From Mucilaginibacter kameinonensis (lineage in GTDB: Bacteria > Bacteroidota > Bacteroidia > Sphingobacteriales > Sphingobacteriaceae): a stretch of 64,000 nucleotides of DNA. The first letter of the stretch is position 1, and each line of letters opens with the position of its first letter. The DNA lies in assembly GCF_003675385.1 (NCBI RefSeq), contig NZ_RCWZ01000001.1, forward strand, positions 1,054,001 to 1,118,000, in the 5' to 3' direction. The notes beneath the pieces were generated by a model that saw only the letters and a program-made list of their open reading frames with translations, was not told the origin of the DNA and ran no database searches. Position numbers and translations under genes: made by a program. Shown piece after piece: positions 36,925 through 45,045 of the stretch.

Positions 36925-37809
36925 ATGAAATTTAAGCAATTTATTCCTACCCGGTCGGCATGGGCGCATTTGAGGTTTGTATTTTCTGTTTTTTTGCTTC
37001 CGGTGTACCTGTTTGCCTTTAGTCAGGCCGATGCGGTGAAAACATCAACAGCCGTGCTTGTATTTTTTATCTGGCATTTTTTAGCTTTCCCGGCCAGCAA
37101 TGGTTATAACAGTTATTTTGATAAGGATGAAGATAGTATTGCCCTGTTAGCTAAACCGCCCGAAGTTGATATCAGCTTGTACTATTTCTCTATTTTGCTG
37201 GAGGCTGTAGCGTTTCTGCTGGGCTTTATCATTAGCTGGGAGTTTGCCTTTGCTGTACTTATTTATGGCATTATGTCAAAGCTGTACAGTCACCCGGCTA
37301 CGCGCCTGAAAAAGTATCCCATCATTAGCTTTTTAACGGTGTTTATTTTTCAGGGATGTTTTATATACTATACCACTTACACGGCCCTTACCGGTACAAG
37401 CCTGTTTAGTCATTGGGATTTAGGATTGATTATTCCCGGAGCCATCAGTTCCTGCCTCATCGGGGCGTCCTATCCTTTAACCCAGGTTTATCAGCACGAG
37501 GAAGACAGCAGGCGGGGCGATAAAACGCTCAGCATAGTTTTAGGTTATAAAGGCTCTTTTGTTTTTTCGGGGGTATTATTCGCGATGGGGATAGGCTTGT
37601 CTTACTACTATTGGCAATTAGCCGGGATGATGCTTAACTTTTATTTTTTCCTGGTATGCGCCGCGCCGATATTCATTTTCTTCAACTACTGGTTTTATAA
37701 GGTAGGCAAGTCGACCGCTAATGCAAGCTTTAAAAATGCCATGCGGATGAACTTTATTAGTTCGGGTTGTATGCTGATTTATTTTGGAGTGCTGGCGGTT
37801 TTTAGTTGA
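36925..37809 (+). CDS. UbiA-family prenyltransferase
   Basis: The protein has 294 residues with eight or nine membrane helices. The two Asp-rich prenyl-diphosphate sites are present: NSYFDKDED near residue 65 and YQHEEDSRRGDKTL near residue 190. Such enzymes attach a prenyl chain to an aromatic acceptor. It is divergent from the PKS operon across 133 bases, so the PKS phenol is a plausible acceptor. A role in menaquinone or heme O synthesis is an alternative, but the usual partners of those pathways are not here. Confidence 0.85.
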   Translation: MKFKQFIPTRSAWAHLRFVFSVFLLPVYLFAFSQADAVKTSTAVLVFFIWHFLAFPASNGYNSYFDKDEDSIALLAKPPEVDISLYYFSILLEAVAFLLGFIISWEFAFAVLIYGIMSKLYSHPATRLKKYPIISFLTVFIFQGCFIYYTTYTALTGTSLFSHWDLGLIIPGAISSCLIGASYPLTQVYQHEEDSRRGDKTLSIVLGYKGSFVFSGVLFAMGIGLSYYYWQLAGMMLNFYFFLVCAAPIFIFFNYWFYKVGKSTANASFKNAMRMNFISSGCMLIYFGVLAVFS

Positions 37810-37993
37810 GAAAGGAGAAATGATACCGTGATTTTGTCGTTCTGAGTGAGAGAAAATTGGGGTCTGTGAACGTGAAATGACATTAAATGTGTGGAGTCAC
37901 CATGACATCCGTTTTTAATCCCCCCTCTTCCCTAACAAACAAAGCATCTATATAGAATGAAGAAGATGCTTCGTTCCTAAGCATAACAAAAGC

Positions 37994-38458
37994 CTAAAGC
38001 GGCCTGAACAATGGGCGGCTGATCAGCGGCGAAAATGACCATGGGATTGAACTTAGTATCACCAACAAGGCAATGGTTAACCAGATAGCCAGGGTTTTAA
38101 ATTTCTCCGGATCAGTTGTTTTTCGTTTTGCTTTGGCTGATGCAATGGTGATCAGCGTAATCCCTATAAGCATCATGGTGGTGTGCTCCATGCCAAAAAA
38201 CCTGATCTGCCGGTTGTGTACTGCCTCTTTAAAATTGCTCAAAAAATAGCTTACCACCGGACTGATAAAATACAGCCAGATCCCCACAACCAATTGAATG
38301 TGTGCGACAGTTGCCACGATGATACGGGCGCAATTATCTAATTTTGAATACGTTTTATTACCCAGCCATCCGGCATAAGCGCGATACAGGGCAAAAAGCA
38401 GGCTGGCCAAAACAAACCAGCGGACAAGGGAGTGAAGTGCTAAAATAAAGGCGTACAT
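37994..38458 (-). CDS. Four-helix membrane protein of unknown function
   Basis: The protein has 154 residues and four membrane helices, with conserved-looking histidines in LHSLVRWFVLASLLFALY, VAHIQLVVGIWLYF and RFFGMEHTTMMLIG. Such spaced histidines could bind heme, but this is only a guess. Similar proteins are common in Bacteroidota. The upstream gene is 62 bases away on the same strand. Confidence 0.65.
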   Translation of the reverse strand: MYAFILALHSLVRWFVLASLLFALYRAYAGWLGNKTYSKLDNCARIIVATVAHIQLVVGIWLYFISPVVSYFLSNFKEAVHNRQIRFFGMEHTTMMLIGITLITIASAKAKRKTTDPEKFKTLAIWLTIALLVILSSIPWSFSPLISRPLFRPL

Positions 38459-38520
38459 ATATTATAGTATGACGACCGGCAAAGAAAAAGATTTTACAGG
38501 AAATAAAATTATTTTGATGC

Positions 38521-38955
38521 CTAATAGTATCTGACCACGAACCAATCATACCAGGCTTTTATATCATCCCTGATCTGATCACTGCTCGCACAAATTTGCC
38601 CCGCGACATAATTTTTGCAGCGTTGTTGATTATTTTTGTTTACAGTTAAATACCCACAAAACCTTTTATGATCATCCAAAATAATGGGCGGATATTTAGC
38701 ATTTTCATTAAAAGGAGAATATTGACTGCTGGCGCTGCCATATTTTCCAAGCTCATTCCAAATAGCCTTGGGCATGTGCCTTGAGCCATAGTCGCCGAAT
38801 GTGCACCAGATAGATTTCAACTGGTCATCACCGCAGGTTAAGCAACCCAAATATTGATCGTGATTTTTACCTCCATAAATATGGAACTGTTCCTCGTGGT
38901 ATTGTTTTATCGATCCGGAGAAAATCAATATCAATGAAAATACAATTAATTTCAT
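38521..38955 (-). CDS. Small exported protein with IYGGKNHDQYLGCLTC motif, unknown function
   Basis: The protein has 144 residues with a short N-terminal hydrophobic segment. The central motif YGGKNHDQYLGCLTCGDDQLKSIW is followed by YGSRHMPKAIWNELGKYGS, a two-step repeat of the form S-I-W-N-x-x-G-x-Y-G-S. The PPIILDDHKRFCGYLTVN ending also belongs to a widespread set of uncharacterised proteins. Five or six Cys suggest disulfides or a metal site. It is 7 bases downstream of the next exported protein gene, so they are an operon. Confidence 0.65.
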   Translation of the reverse strand: MKLIVFSLILIFSGSIKQYHEEQFHIYGGKNHDQYLGCLTCGDDQLKSIWCTFGDYGSRHMPKAIWNELGKYGSASSQYSPFNENAKYPPIILDDHKRFCGYLTVNKNNQQRCKNYVAGQICASSDQIRDDIKAWYDWFVVRYY

Positions 38956-38962
38956 ATCGGAT

Positions 38963-39544
38963 CTATCTTATATAAATAACACCCGGTTTATCAGTAGGCC
39001 GCTTTACCTGTAAAAGCCCTTTACGATTTGCAGGGCTTAATGTCCATACGTTTATAGTTGCACCGGCTTCTGCCTTATTAAATTTATTTGAGATCACATC
39101 TATACCCAAAATAGAATCTGTGGCTATTAACATGTTTTCATCATCAATAAAAAACCCGTCAACGGCATATTTAACCGGCCCTTTCATATTGAGCCATTGT
39201 CCAATTGCTTTAAATGATTTGGTTTCTATTTTGATGTCTGCTTTTAGATTGACCTTTACCAGTCCATACTTATTGAGGTTTTTGAAATTATCAGGGATCC
39301 GGGCATTATCTTTTAATACTTCTATTCCCATTATGGTATTTGGATCAATTGAATTTAAATTAGAAATAATGTTGTTATTGACAATATATGTAGGTGTGTT
39401 TTCCTTTGCATCAGGTAAATGATGATAAATAGAATCCGGCGCATTATCTGCATAAAAGCTTTTTACGGCATGAACACTATCAGATTGCGCCATCGCAATT
39501 GATATACTGAAAACAGCAATTAATACCGTAATAAGTTTTTTCAT
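38963..39544 (-). CDS. Exported protein with TonB-plug-like segment, unknown function
   Basis: The protein has 193 residues with a signal peptide (MKKLITVLIAVFSISIAMAQ). The part PTYIVNNNIISNLNSIDPNTIMGIEVLKDNARIP has the look of the plug motif (a named object, then 'I..IEVLKD') in outer-membrane receptors. A second similar part is KYAVDGFFIDDENMLIATDSILGIDVI. There is no barrel. It may be a small surface or periplasmic adaptor; no function can be assigned. It is the first gene of the pair with the protein ending at 38521. Confidence 0.6.
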   Translation of the reverse strand: MKKLITVLIAVFSISIAMAQSDSVHAVKSFYADNAPDSIYHHLPDAKENTPTYIVNNNIISNLNSIDPNTIMGIEVLKDNARIPDNFKNLNKYGLVKVNLKADIKIETKSFKAIGQWLNMKGPVKYAVDGFFIDDENMLIATDSILGIDVISNKFNKAEAGATINVWTLSPANRKGLLQVKRPTDKPGVIYIR

Positions 39545-39646
39545 AGTTGATAATTTATGGATAAGATGCAGGCGCGATGTTAATTTCCATAAATTATTTT
39601 ATAAAAAGCAATTTGATATTTTAGTGCCCTAAACCCGGCCTTAAAC

Positions 39647-40024
39647 ATGAATAAAATCCAAGTCCTTTTACTTTGCTTTGTCTTATTTTTTGTTGCATTA
39701 TTTAGCTATATGTATTACGAAGCTTCGAGATTCGACGATAACCAGATCAGCGCTTATACCCACGCTAATCACTATAAAATAAAATCGGTCAGAAACGATC
39801 ATTATCAATGGTACGCTCATATTACGGTCGATAAAAGCGAGGGAGAGCGAATCTTTAAATTATATCCATTCGGCCATAAATATTATTCACAGCTAACAAC
39901 CTTTATCCAAAACAAAGCAAACTCCTGGTATTACCGAATCCCTAAAAAAGGAGATTTATATGCTGTAATCGCGCTAAGTACCGATAAACAATCTGTCGAG
40001 ATCTATGAGTTAATGGGCGACTAA
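39647..40024 (+). CDS. Small membrane-anchored protein, unknown function
   Basis: The protein has 125 residues with one N-terminal helix (VLLLCFVLFFVALFSYMYY) and a soluble domain (YQWYAHITVDKSEGERIFKLYPFG; YYRIPKKGDLYAVIALSTD). I recognise no family. It is convergent with the VOC gene, with only 7 bases between the stop codons. Confidence 0.55.
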   Translation: MNKIQVLLLCFVLFFVALFSYMYYEASRFDDNQISAYTHANHYKIKSVRNDHYQWYAHITVDKSEGERIFKLYPFGHKYYSQLTTFIQNKANSWYYRIPKKGDLYAVIALSTDKQSVEIYELMGD

Positions 40025-40031
40025 ATGTTTC

Positions 40032-40412
40032 TTACGACGGATTAGTAATCCACCAGGTATTCCCAAACGAATCTTTTACACCAGCGCTTCTACCGTATGA
40101 CTGATCGGCCGGGGGTATAATACTTTCCGCACCATTGTCGAGTGCTTTCTGGTAGGTTTCGTCGCAGCTTTCAACGTATACAAACATACCGGCGTTTTGC
40201 TGATGATAGGTTTCGGTAGCATCGGCAAACATAATGGTGCTGCCATTAATGTTCACCTCGGCGTGCATAATGGTATGCTCATCGCGCATGGTTTTAAACT
40301 GCTCCGTCGCGCCGAAAACTTTTTGGGTAAAGGCTATAAATTGGGCGGCGTTTTTAACGATGAGGTAAGGCATTATAGCCTGGTAATTTTCGGGAATGTT
40401 TATTGTTGCCAT
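40032..40412 (-). CDS. VOC-superfamily (glyoxalase/PhnB-like) protein
   Basis: The protein has 126 residues. The single VOC repeat pair is visible: MPYLIVKNAAQFIAFTQKVFGA, HTIMHAEVNINGSTIMFADA, MFVYVESCDETYQKALDNGA and VKDSFGNTWWITNP. Many such PhnB-like proteins bind metals or small antibiotics; the substrate is unknown. It is 64 bases downstream of an AraC regulator on the same strand and may be its target. Confidence 0.85.
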   Translation of the reverse strand: MATINIPENYQAIMPYLIVKNAAQFIAFTQKVFGATEQFKTMRDEHTIMHAEVNINGSTIMFADATETYHQQNAGMFVYVESCDETYQKALDNGAESIIPPADQSYGRSAGVKDSFGNTWWITNPS

Positions 40413-40476
40413 AGCTTGTTGGTTTTTTATTCAAAATTAGGCCTCTCCCAATTCTTAAAATTGTAAAAACCGGACA

Positions 40477-41283
40477 TTATGTATTCCGGTATTCTGTTCC
40501 TTCAGCTTTTCCCGAAAAGTAAAAGCTCGGATGATAGCCCGTAAACTCTTTTACATCATGAATAAAGTGCGACTGATCATAATACCCGCATTCCATAGCT
40601 ATCTGGGTTAGCGTTTTATTGGTATTGTATTGCCGCAACGCGTCCTGCAGCCGAACCAGCCGCATATAAGTTTTTGGGTTAAAACCTGCGTACTCCTTAA
40701 ACTTACGGTCAAATTGCCTTGCCGATAGATTATAAGCGCCCGCCAATTGGGTAACTGTTCTATACTGTTTATTGTGAATTACATCCCTGATCGCAGTAGC
40801 CATGCGATCATCTTTTAACATATTTTGACGTAATCGGGCTATTAAAAATTCGGATAGAATTTCTGCACGCTTATAGTTATCGGCAGCCAGCACAACCCGC
40901 TCCTCCAGTTCCGTGCCTGGCTTGTTTAAAAAAGTATCAAAATCAAAAGCGAGGTTACTGGTTTGGCTGCTTGGGATATTAAAGAAGCATGGCACCGCGA
41001 AAGGATAAATATATGCGCCGAAAATGCCAAAGCTTTCTTTTGTAATAAAACGCCGGTATTGTGTGGTTTGAAACTGGATTCCCGACGGGCCCGCATTTTC
41101 GCCGTTTTTATTCTCCAACTCATCAAACATGGAACGATAATGAAACACCATTTCGGTACAGCCATCGGCCACGGAGCGGTAAATATATGACGGCTCATCA
41201 GCGCCCAGCTCATGCTCAAGCACCCAGTAAAACCTTACATAAGGTTTAAGCTCGGCCGGTGGCTGAATAGTGAAATAGCGCAT
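40477..41283 (-). CDS. AraC-family transcription regulator
   Basis: The protein has 268 residues. The N-terminal half (PPAELKPYVRFYWVLEHE, SVADGCTEMVFHY) resembles the cupin-like sensor of DUF6597 regulators. The C-terminal half has two helix-turn-helix units (VTQLAGAYNLSARQFDRKFKEYAGFNPKTYMR and LTQIAMECGYYDQSHFIHDVKEFTGYHP). It probably controls the adjacent VOC gene; the effector is unknown. Confidence 0.88.
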   Translation of the reverse strand: MRYFTIQPPAELKPYVRFYWVLEHELGADEPSYIYRSVADGCTEMVFHYRSMFDELENKNGENAGPSGIQFQTTQYRRFITKESFGIFGAYIYPFAVPCFFNIPSSQTSNLAFDFDTFLNKPGTELEERVVLAADNYKRAEILSEFLIARLRQNMLKDDRMATAIRDVIHNKQYRTVTQLAGAYNLSARQFDRKFKEYAGFNPKTYMRLVRLQDALRQYNTNKTLTQIAMECGYYDQSHFIHDVKEFTGYHPSFYFSGKAEGTEYRNT

Positions 41284-41374
41284 CGTTTGATTTGGGATTG
41301 CGGATGTTCGATTTCGGATTTAGATAAAGTTAAGACTTTATTTTTAGACGTCGTCATAAAAGCTTAAAAGACAA

Positions 41375-41462
41375 AAGCGTCATTGCGAGGCACGAAGCAA
41401 TCCCACACTATACAGGGCGGACCTGCTAATAGGGGATTGCTTCGTGCCTCGCAATGACGCTT
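41375..41462. repeat. cattgcgag-type long hairpin repeat, copy C
   Basis: Perfect 30-base arms lie at 41375-41404 and 41433-41462, starting AAGCGTCATTGCGAGGCACG, around a 28-base loop. It is shorter than copies A and B but shares CATTGCGAG at the ends. It lies just beyond the stop codon of the serine hydrolase gene and may also end its transcript. Confidence 0.85.
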
Positions 41463-41482
41463 ATTAATATTATTGCCTGTTC

Positions 41483-43300
41483 TTACAAGCCTTTACCTAT
41501 CGCTTCATACACCACATCCTGAATCCTTGGCCTGATGTTAAGGCTCAGCAATTTGCTGGCTACCGATGGGTTTACACGGTTTGACAGGAATACATAAACC
41601 AGGTTGTATTTCGGATCTACCCAAATACACGTACCGGTGAAGCCCGTATGACCATAAGCCTGATCTGACGCCAGTTTTGATGGGTAATGCCTTTCGGCTA
41701 TCGGGTCCCAGCGGTCAAAGCCCAAACCACGGCGGCTTACCGGCGATTGCTTGGAGGTAAATAGGTCAACCACTTCCGGTTTAAAATATTGTGTACCGCC
41801 ATAGCTGCCACGGTTTAAAACCATTTGATAGAGTATAGCCACATCATTAGCGCTGCCAAATAAACCGGCATGCCCGGCAACTCCACCTAAAAGCGCGGCT
41901 GTTGGATCATGCACATAACCATCAAGCAGCGACATGCGGTATTCCTTGTCATTTTCGGTAGGCACTATCCTATCCGGAGAAAACCGGTATAGCGGCAAAA
42001 AACCTGCAGTTTGCATCCCCAGCGGGTTATAAAAATGCTGCTGTACATACACGTTGATTGGCACAGCGGTAATATTTTCGACTACCTCCTGCATAAACAG
42101 CATGCTCACATCGCTGTACACATATTGTCCGCGCGTTTTTAGCGGCGAGCTCAGCATCTCAGGAAACATTACATCTTTGTAATAATCTTTCCTTAAATAA
42201 TAATGATCTGATACTTTGGTAGGATAAGCAGCAGATGAGTCAGTACTATGATCAGTAGGTTTTACTTTTTCAAACGATTTGATATCCGGGATCAAACCCG
42301 CCTGATGCATCATTACTTCGCGGATCTGGATATCATTCTTATTGCTTTTACGAGCCAGCGGAATATAATCGCCAAGGGTTTTCTCCAGGCTTAACTTACC
42401 CTGATCGGTAAGCTGCATAACTTCCATAGTAGTGGCCGATACCTTGGTCATGGAGGCCAGATCAAAAATATCGGTAAGTTTATCGGGGATTACATTATCA
42501 TAGGTATGATACCCGTAGGCTTTGTTAAATATTACCTTGCCATCTTTGGCAACCAGTACAACACAGCCTGGAGTAGCATGTTCGCGGATAGCCTCCTGCG
42601 CGATATTGTCAATGCCCTGCAGATTGGCGGCATTAATACCGGCCTCTTCCGGCACGGTGTATTGCAGCCTTGTTTTGTCGGTAATAAAACCCATGCCCGT
42701 TTTATAAACAGAGCTGTAATTTTTGGTTAGCTTTTGCGATACGCCTATCCCTCCAAAAATAGCCTCGGCGCTATACATGGCCGATACCTGCGATACCCGC
42801 TCCGTCCAAATTACCGGGGCGGTAACAGCATCAAGCTTGCCCAAAACAGCGCCATTACCAAAAGCGGCAACAATTACATTTTTATTTTTTTGATTAGAAC
42901 TGATAAAATCTATCAGATCCGGGTTGCTCAGATCAGCGTCATTTACCTGCACTATAATGGTATTATAAAACTTCAGGTCGGATGTCAGATTGGCCAGCGT
43001 TTTATTGCCCGAATAAGTGTTACCGTCAAACAGATCAACCTTGCTGTATTTATTTAAAAGGCTGTCAAAAACAGCAGTATACTGATTACTGAAATGCACA
43101 CTGGCTATCTTTAAATCCTCCAGTTTTTGAAGGGGAATTAAATAGGATGCATTATTAAGCAGTACGGTTGAGTTACCAACCAATCTTTCTTCGGCAATGA
43201 AGGCCTGCCCTGTTAATGGCGGATTTTGCGCGCAAGCGTTATTAAATAATGCAAAGCCCAGTAGTACTAAAGGAACACGGGCCCATTTATTTTTTATCAT
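41483..43300 (-). CDS. Serine hydrolase (class C beta-lactamase fold) with partial GH3 C-terminal region
   Basis: The protein has 605 residues with an N-terminal export signal (LVLLGFALFNNACAQ). Residues about 45-200 resemble the C-terminal alpha/beta domain of GH3 glycosidases (VLLNNASYLIPLQKLEDLKIASVHF). Residues about 220-600 are a beta-lactamase/transpeptidase-like domain with Ser283 and Lys286 in ASMTKVSATTM and YSDVSM. Related Bacteroidota proteins have a full GH3 catalytic domain first; here it is missing. It probably cleaves peptidoglycan-derived or amide substrates in the periplasm. It overlaps the amidohydrolase gene by 14 bases. Confidence 0.8.
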   Translation of the reverse strand: MIKNKWARVPLVLLGFALFNNACAQNPPLTGQAFIAEERLVGNSTVLLNNASYLIPLQKLEDLKIASVHFSNQYTAVFDSLLNKYSKVDLFDGNTYSGNKTLANLTSDLKFYNTIIVQVNDADLSNPDLIDFISSNQKNKNVIVAAFGNGAVLGKLDAVTAPVIWTERVSQVSAMYSAEAIFGGIGVSQKLTKNYSSVYKTGMGFITDKTRLQYTVPEEAGINAANLQGIDNIAQEAIREHATPGCVVLVAKDGKVIFNKAYGYHTYDNVIPDKLTDIFDLASMTKVSATTMEVMQLTDQGKLSLEKTLGDYIPLARKSNKNDIQIREVMMHQAGLIPDIKSFEKVKPTDHSTDSSAAYPTKVSDHYYLRKDYYKDVMFPEMLSSPLKTRGQYVYSDVSMLFMQEVVENITAVPINVYVQQHFYNPLGMQTAGFLPLYRFSPDRIVPTENDKEYRMSLLDGYVHDPTAALLGGVAGHAGLFGSANDVAILYQMVLNRGSYGGTQYFKPEVVDLFTSKQSPVSRRGLGFDRWDPIAERHYPSKLASDQAYGHTGFTGTCIWVDPKYNLVYVFLSNRVNPSVASKLLSLNIRPRIQDVVYEAIGKGL

Positions 43301-44918
43301 ATACTTTAACTCCGTTTATATAGGTTTTTGTCACTTTGGTTGTCGGGATCTCGCTGCCTTTTACTTTCATGATGTCTTTATTCAAAATCACAAAGTCGGC
43401 ATACTTGCCGGGTTCAATGCTGCCTTTTTCCTTTTCTTCAAAATTGGCTTTGGCTGCCCAAATGGTCATGCCTTTTAAGGCTTCAATCCGGCTCAATGCA
43501 TTTTCAGATTGGAAGCCACCTTCAGGAAAGCCCTTCAAATCTTTACGTTCAACCGCTGCATAAAACGTATAAAGCGGGTTAATGTTCTCAACCGGAAAAT
43601 CGGTACCCAACGGAATCCAGCCGTTTTGCTTCAGCAATTGTTTATAAGCATAAGCGGTTTTAAGCCTTTCGTTACCTAATCTTTTTCCGGCCCAATACAT
43701 ATCAGATGTAGCGTGCGTAGGCTGTACCGATGGTATTACGCTGTATTCACCAAACTTATCAATATCCTGCGGGGATACAATTTGCGAGTGTTCAATCCTC
43801 CACCTCAAATCATTTTTACCTTTTAGGTTAGCAGCATAAATTTTAAGCATCACACGCACGGCCGAGTCGCCAATAGCATGTGTACACATCTGGAAACCAT
43901 GGGCTGCTATTTTGGGCGCTATTTCTTCAAAATGTTTAGGATTGCTCAATAAAAAGCCATTCCATTTGGCCGAGTCGGCGTAAGGTTTCAGCAGGCAAGC
44001 CCCTCTCGAACCCAGCGCGCCATCCGCATAAACTTTAAAAGCCCTCACATTTAAACGAGGTGTTTTGATTATACCATGCTTAAAAAGATAATCGTAATTT
44101 TCCTGCCTGTCGGCCAGCATCACATACATGCGCATTTTCAAATCGCCTTTATGCTGTAGTTCGTTAATGGTATTTACCATGGTATAGGGTAACCCGCAAT
44201 CATCAACCGTGGTTAAGCCAACAGTAAAACAATTGCTTTGTGCCGAAAGCAGGGCGGTATCAACCATAGCCGGCGTAGGTTCCGGAATTTTACGGGTAAC
44301 TATGCCTACCGCGTTATCAACCAGTATGCCGGTAAGCTTCCCGTTATTGGTTTCTATCTCTCCACCGTTAATGGTTTGTCCGGGTTTAACGCCGGCAATA
44401 TTTAGCGCCGCCTGGTTAGCTATAGCAGCATGACCGTCAACACGACTAAGTATTACCGGGCGCACCGGGAACAATGAGTCCAGCTTTGCCTTATCCGGAA
44501 AATGTTTGTTTGTCCAATCGTTTTGATCCCAGCCATTACCAATGATCCAGCCATCGGTATTGCGCTCGGAATATGTTTTTACCGAGTCGATAATTTCGGG
44601 CCAGCTATGTGTACCTACCAGGTTTACCTCCTGCAGGCCCATCCCATATTCATAAAAATGGGCATGAGCGTCGATGAAACCAGGATAAACAGCCGCGCCT
44701 TGGGCATCGACCACTTCGCGGGCATTGTATTTTTGTTCAAGAGAATCGGCATTGCCTACTGCAAGTATTTTTCCTCCACTTACTACAAATGCGCTTGCTG
44801 TTGTAAAATTACTGTCAACGGTATAAACAACCGCGTTTTTCACCAGCATATCGGCATTGTATTCCTTCTGTTTGCAGGCTGCTGCCAGTAATAGCAGCGC
44901 GGGCAATAGTCTCTTCAT
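43287..44918 (-). CDS. YtcJ-like amidohydrolase lipoprotein
   Basis: The protein has 543 residues with a lipoprotein signal (LLPALLLLAAACKQK). It has the amidohydrolase metal-site motifs DAHAHFYEYG, THAIGDSAVR, RIEHSQI and GTDFPVE, and the two flanking beta segments of the composite domain at the N- and C-termini (IEPGKYADFVILNKDIM). It hydrolyses C-N bonds; the substrate is unknown. It is co-transcribed with the serine hydrolase gene, which overlaps its end. It is divergent from mutL. Confidence 0.87.
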   Translation of the reverse strand: MKRLLPALLLLAAACKQKEYNADMLVKNAVVYTVDSNFTTASAFVVSGGKILAVGNADSLEQKYNAREVVDAQGAAVYPGFIDAHAHFYEYGMGLQEVNLVGTHSWPEIIDSVKTYSERNTDGWIIGNGWDQNDWTNKHFPDKAKLDSLFPVRPVILSRVDGHAAIANQAALNIAGVKPGQTINGGEIETNNGKLTGILVDNAVGIVTRKIPEPTPAMVDTALLSAQSNCFTVGLTTVDDCGLPYTMVNTINELQHKGDLKMRMYVMLADRQENYDYLFKHGIIKTPRLNVRAFKVYADGALGSRGACLLKPYADSAKWNGFLLSNPKHFEEIAPKIAAHGFQMCTHAIGDSAVRVMLKIYAANLKGKNDLRWRIEHSQIVSPQDIDKFGEYSVIPSVQPTHATSDMYWAGKRLGNERLKTAYAYKQLLKQNGWIPLGTDFPVENINPLYTFYAAVERKDLKGFPEGGFQSENALSRIEALKGMTIWAAKANFEEKEKGSIEPGKYADFVILNKDIMKVKGSEIPTTKVTKTYINGVKVYDKK

Positions 44919-45045
44919 AAAGTGATTGTATGTTTATTGTAATTGTAACAAACCGCAAAAGTATATACAACTATCCAATGATAAAGTTATGCCATCAAAT
45001 ATTTAATTTAGCATCGAAATAGAAATTGAAGGGAATTTTTTTTAG

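Noticed and set aside
37942..37971. AAGCATCT...AGATGCTT hairpin after the UbiA gene
   Set aside because: The 8-base arms around a 14-base loop have no T-run, so they are too weak to call a terminator or repeat.
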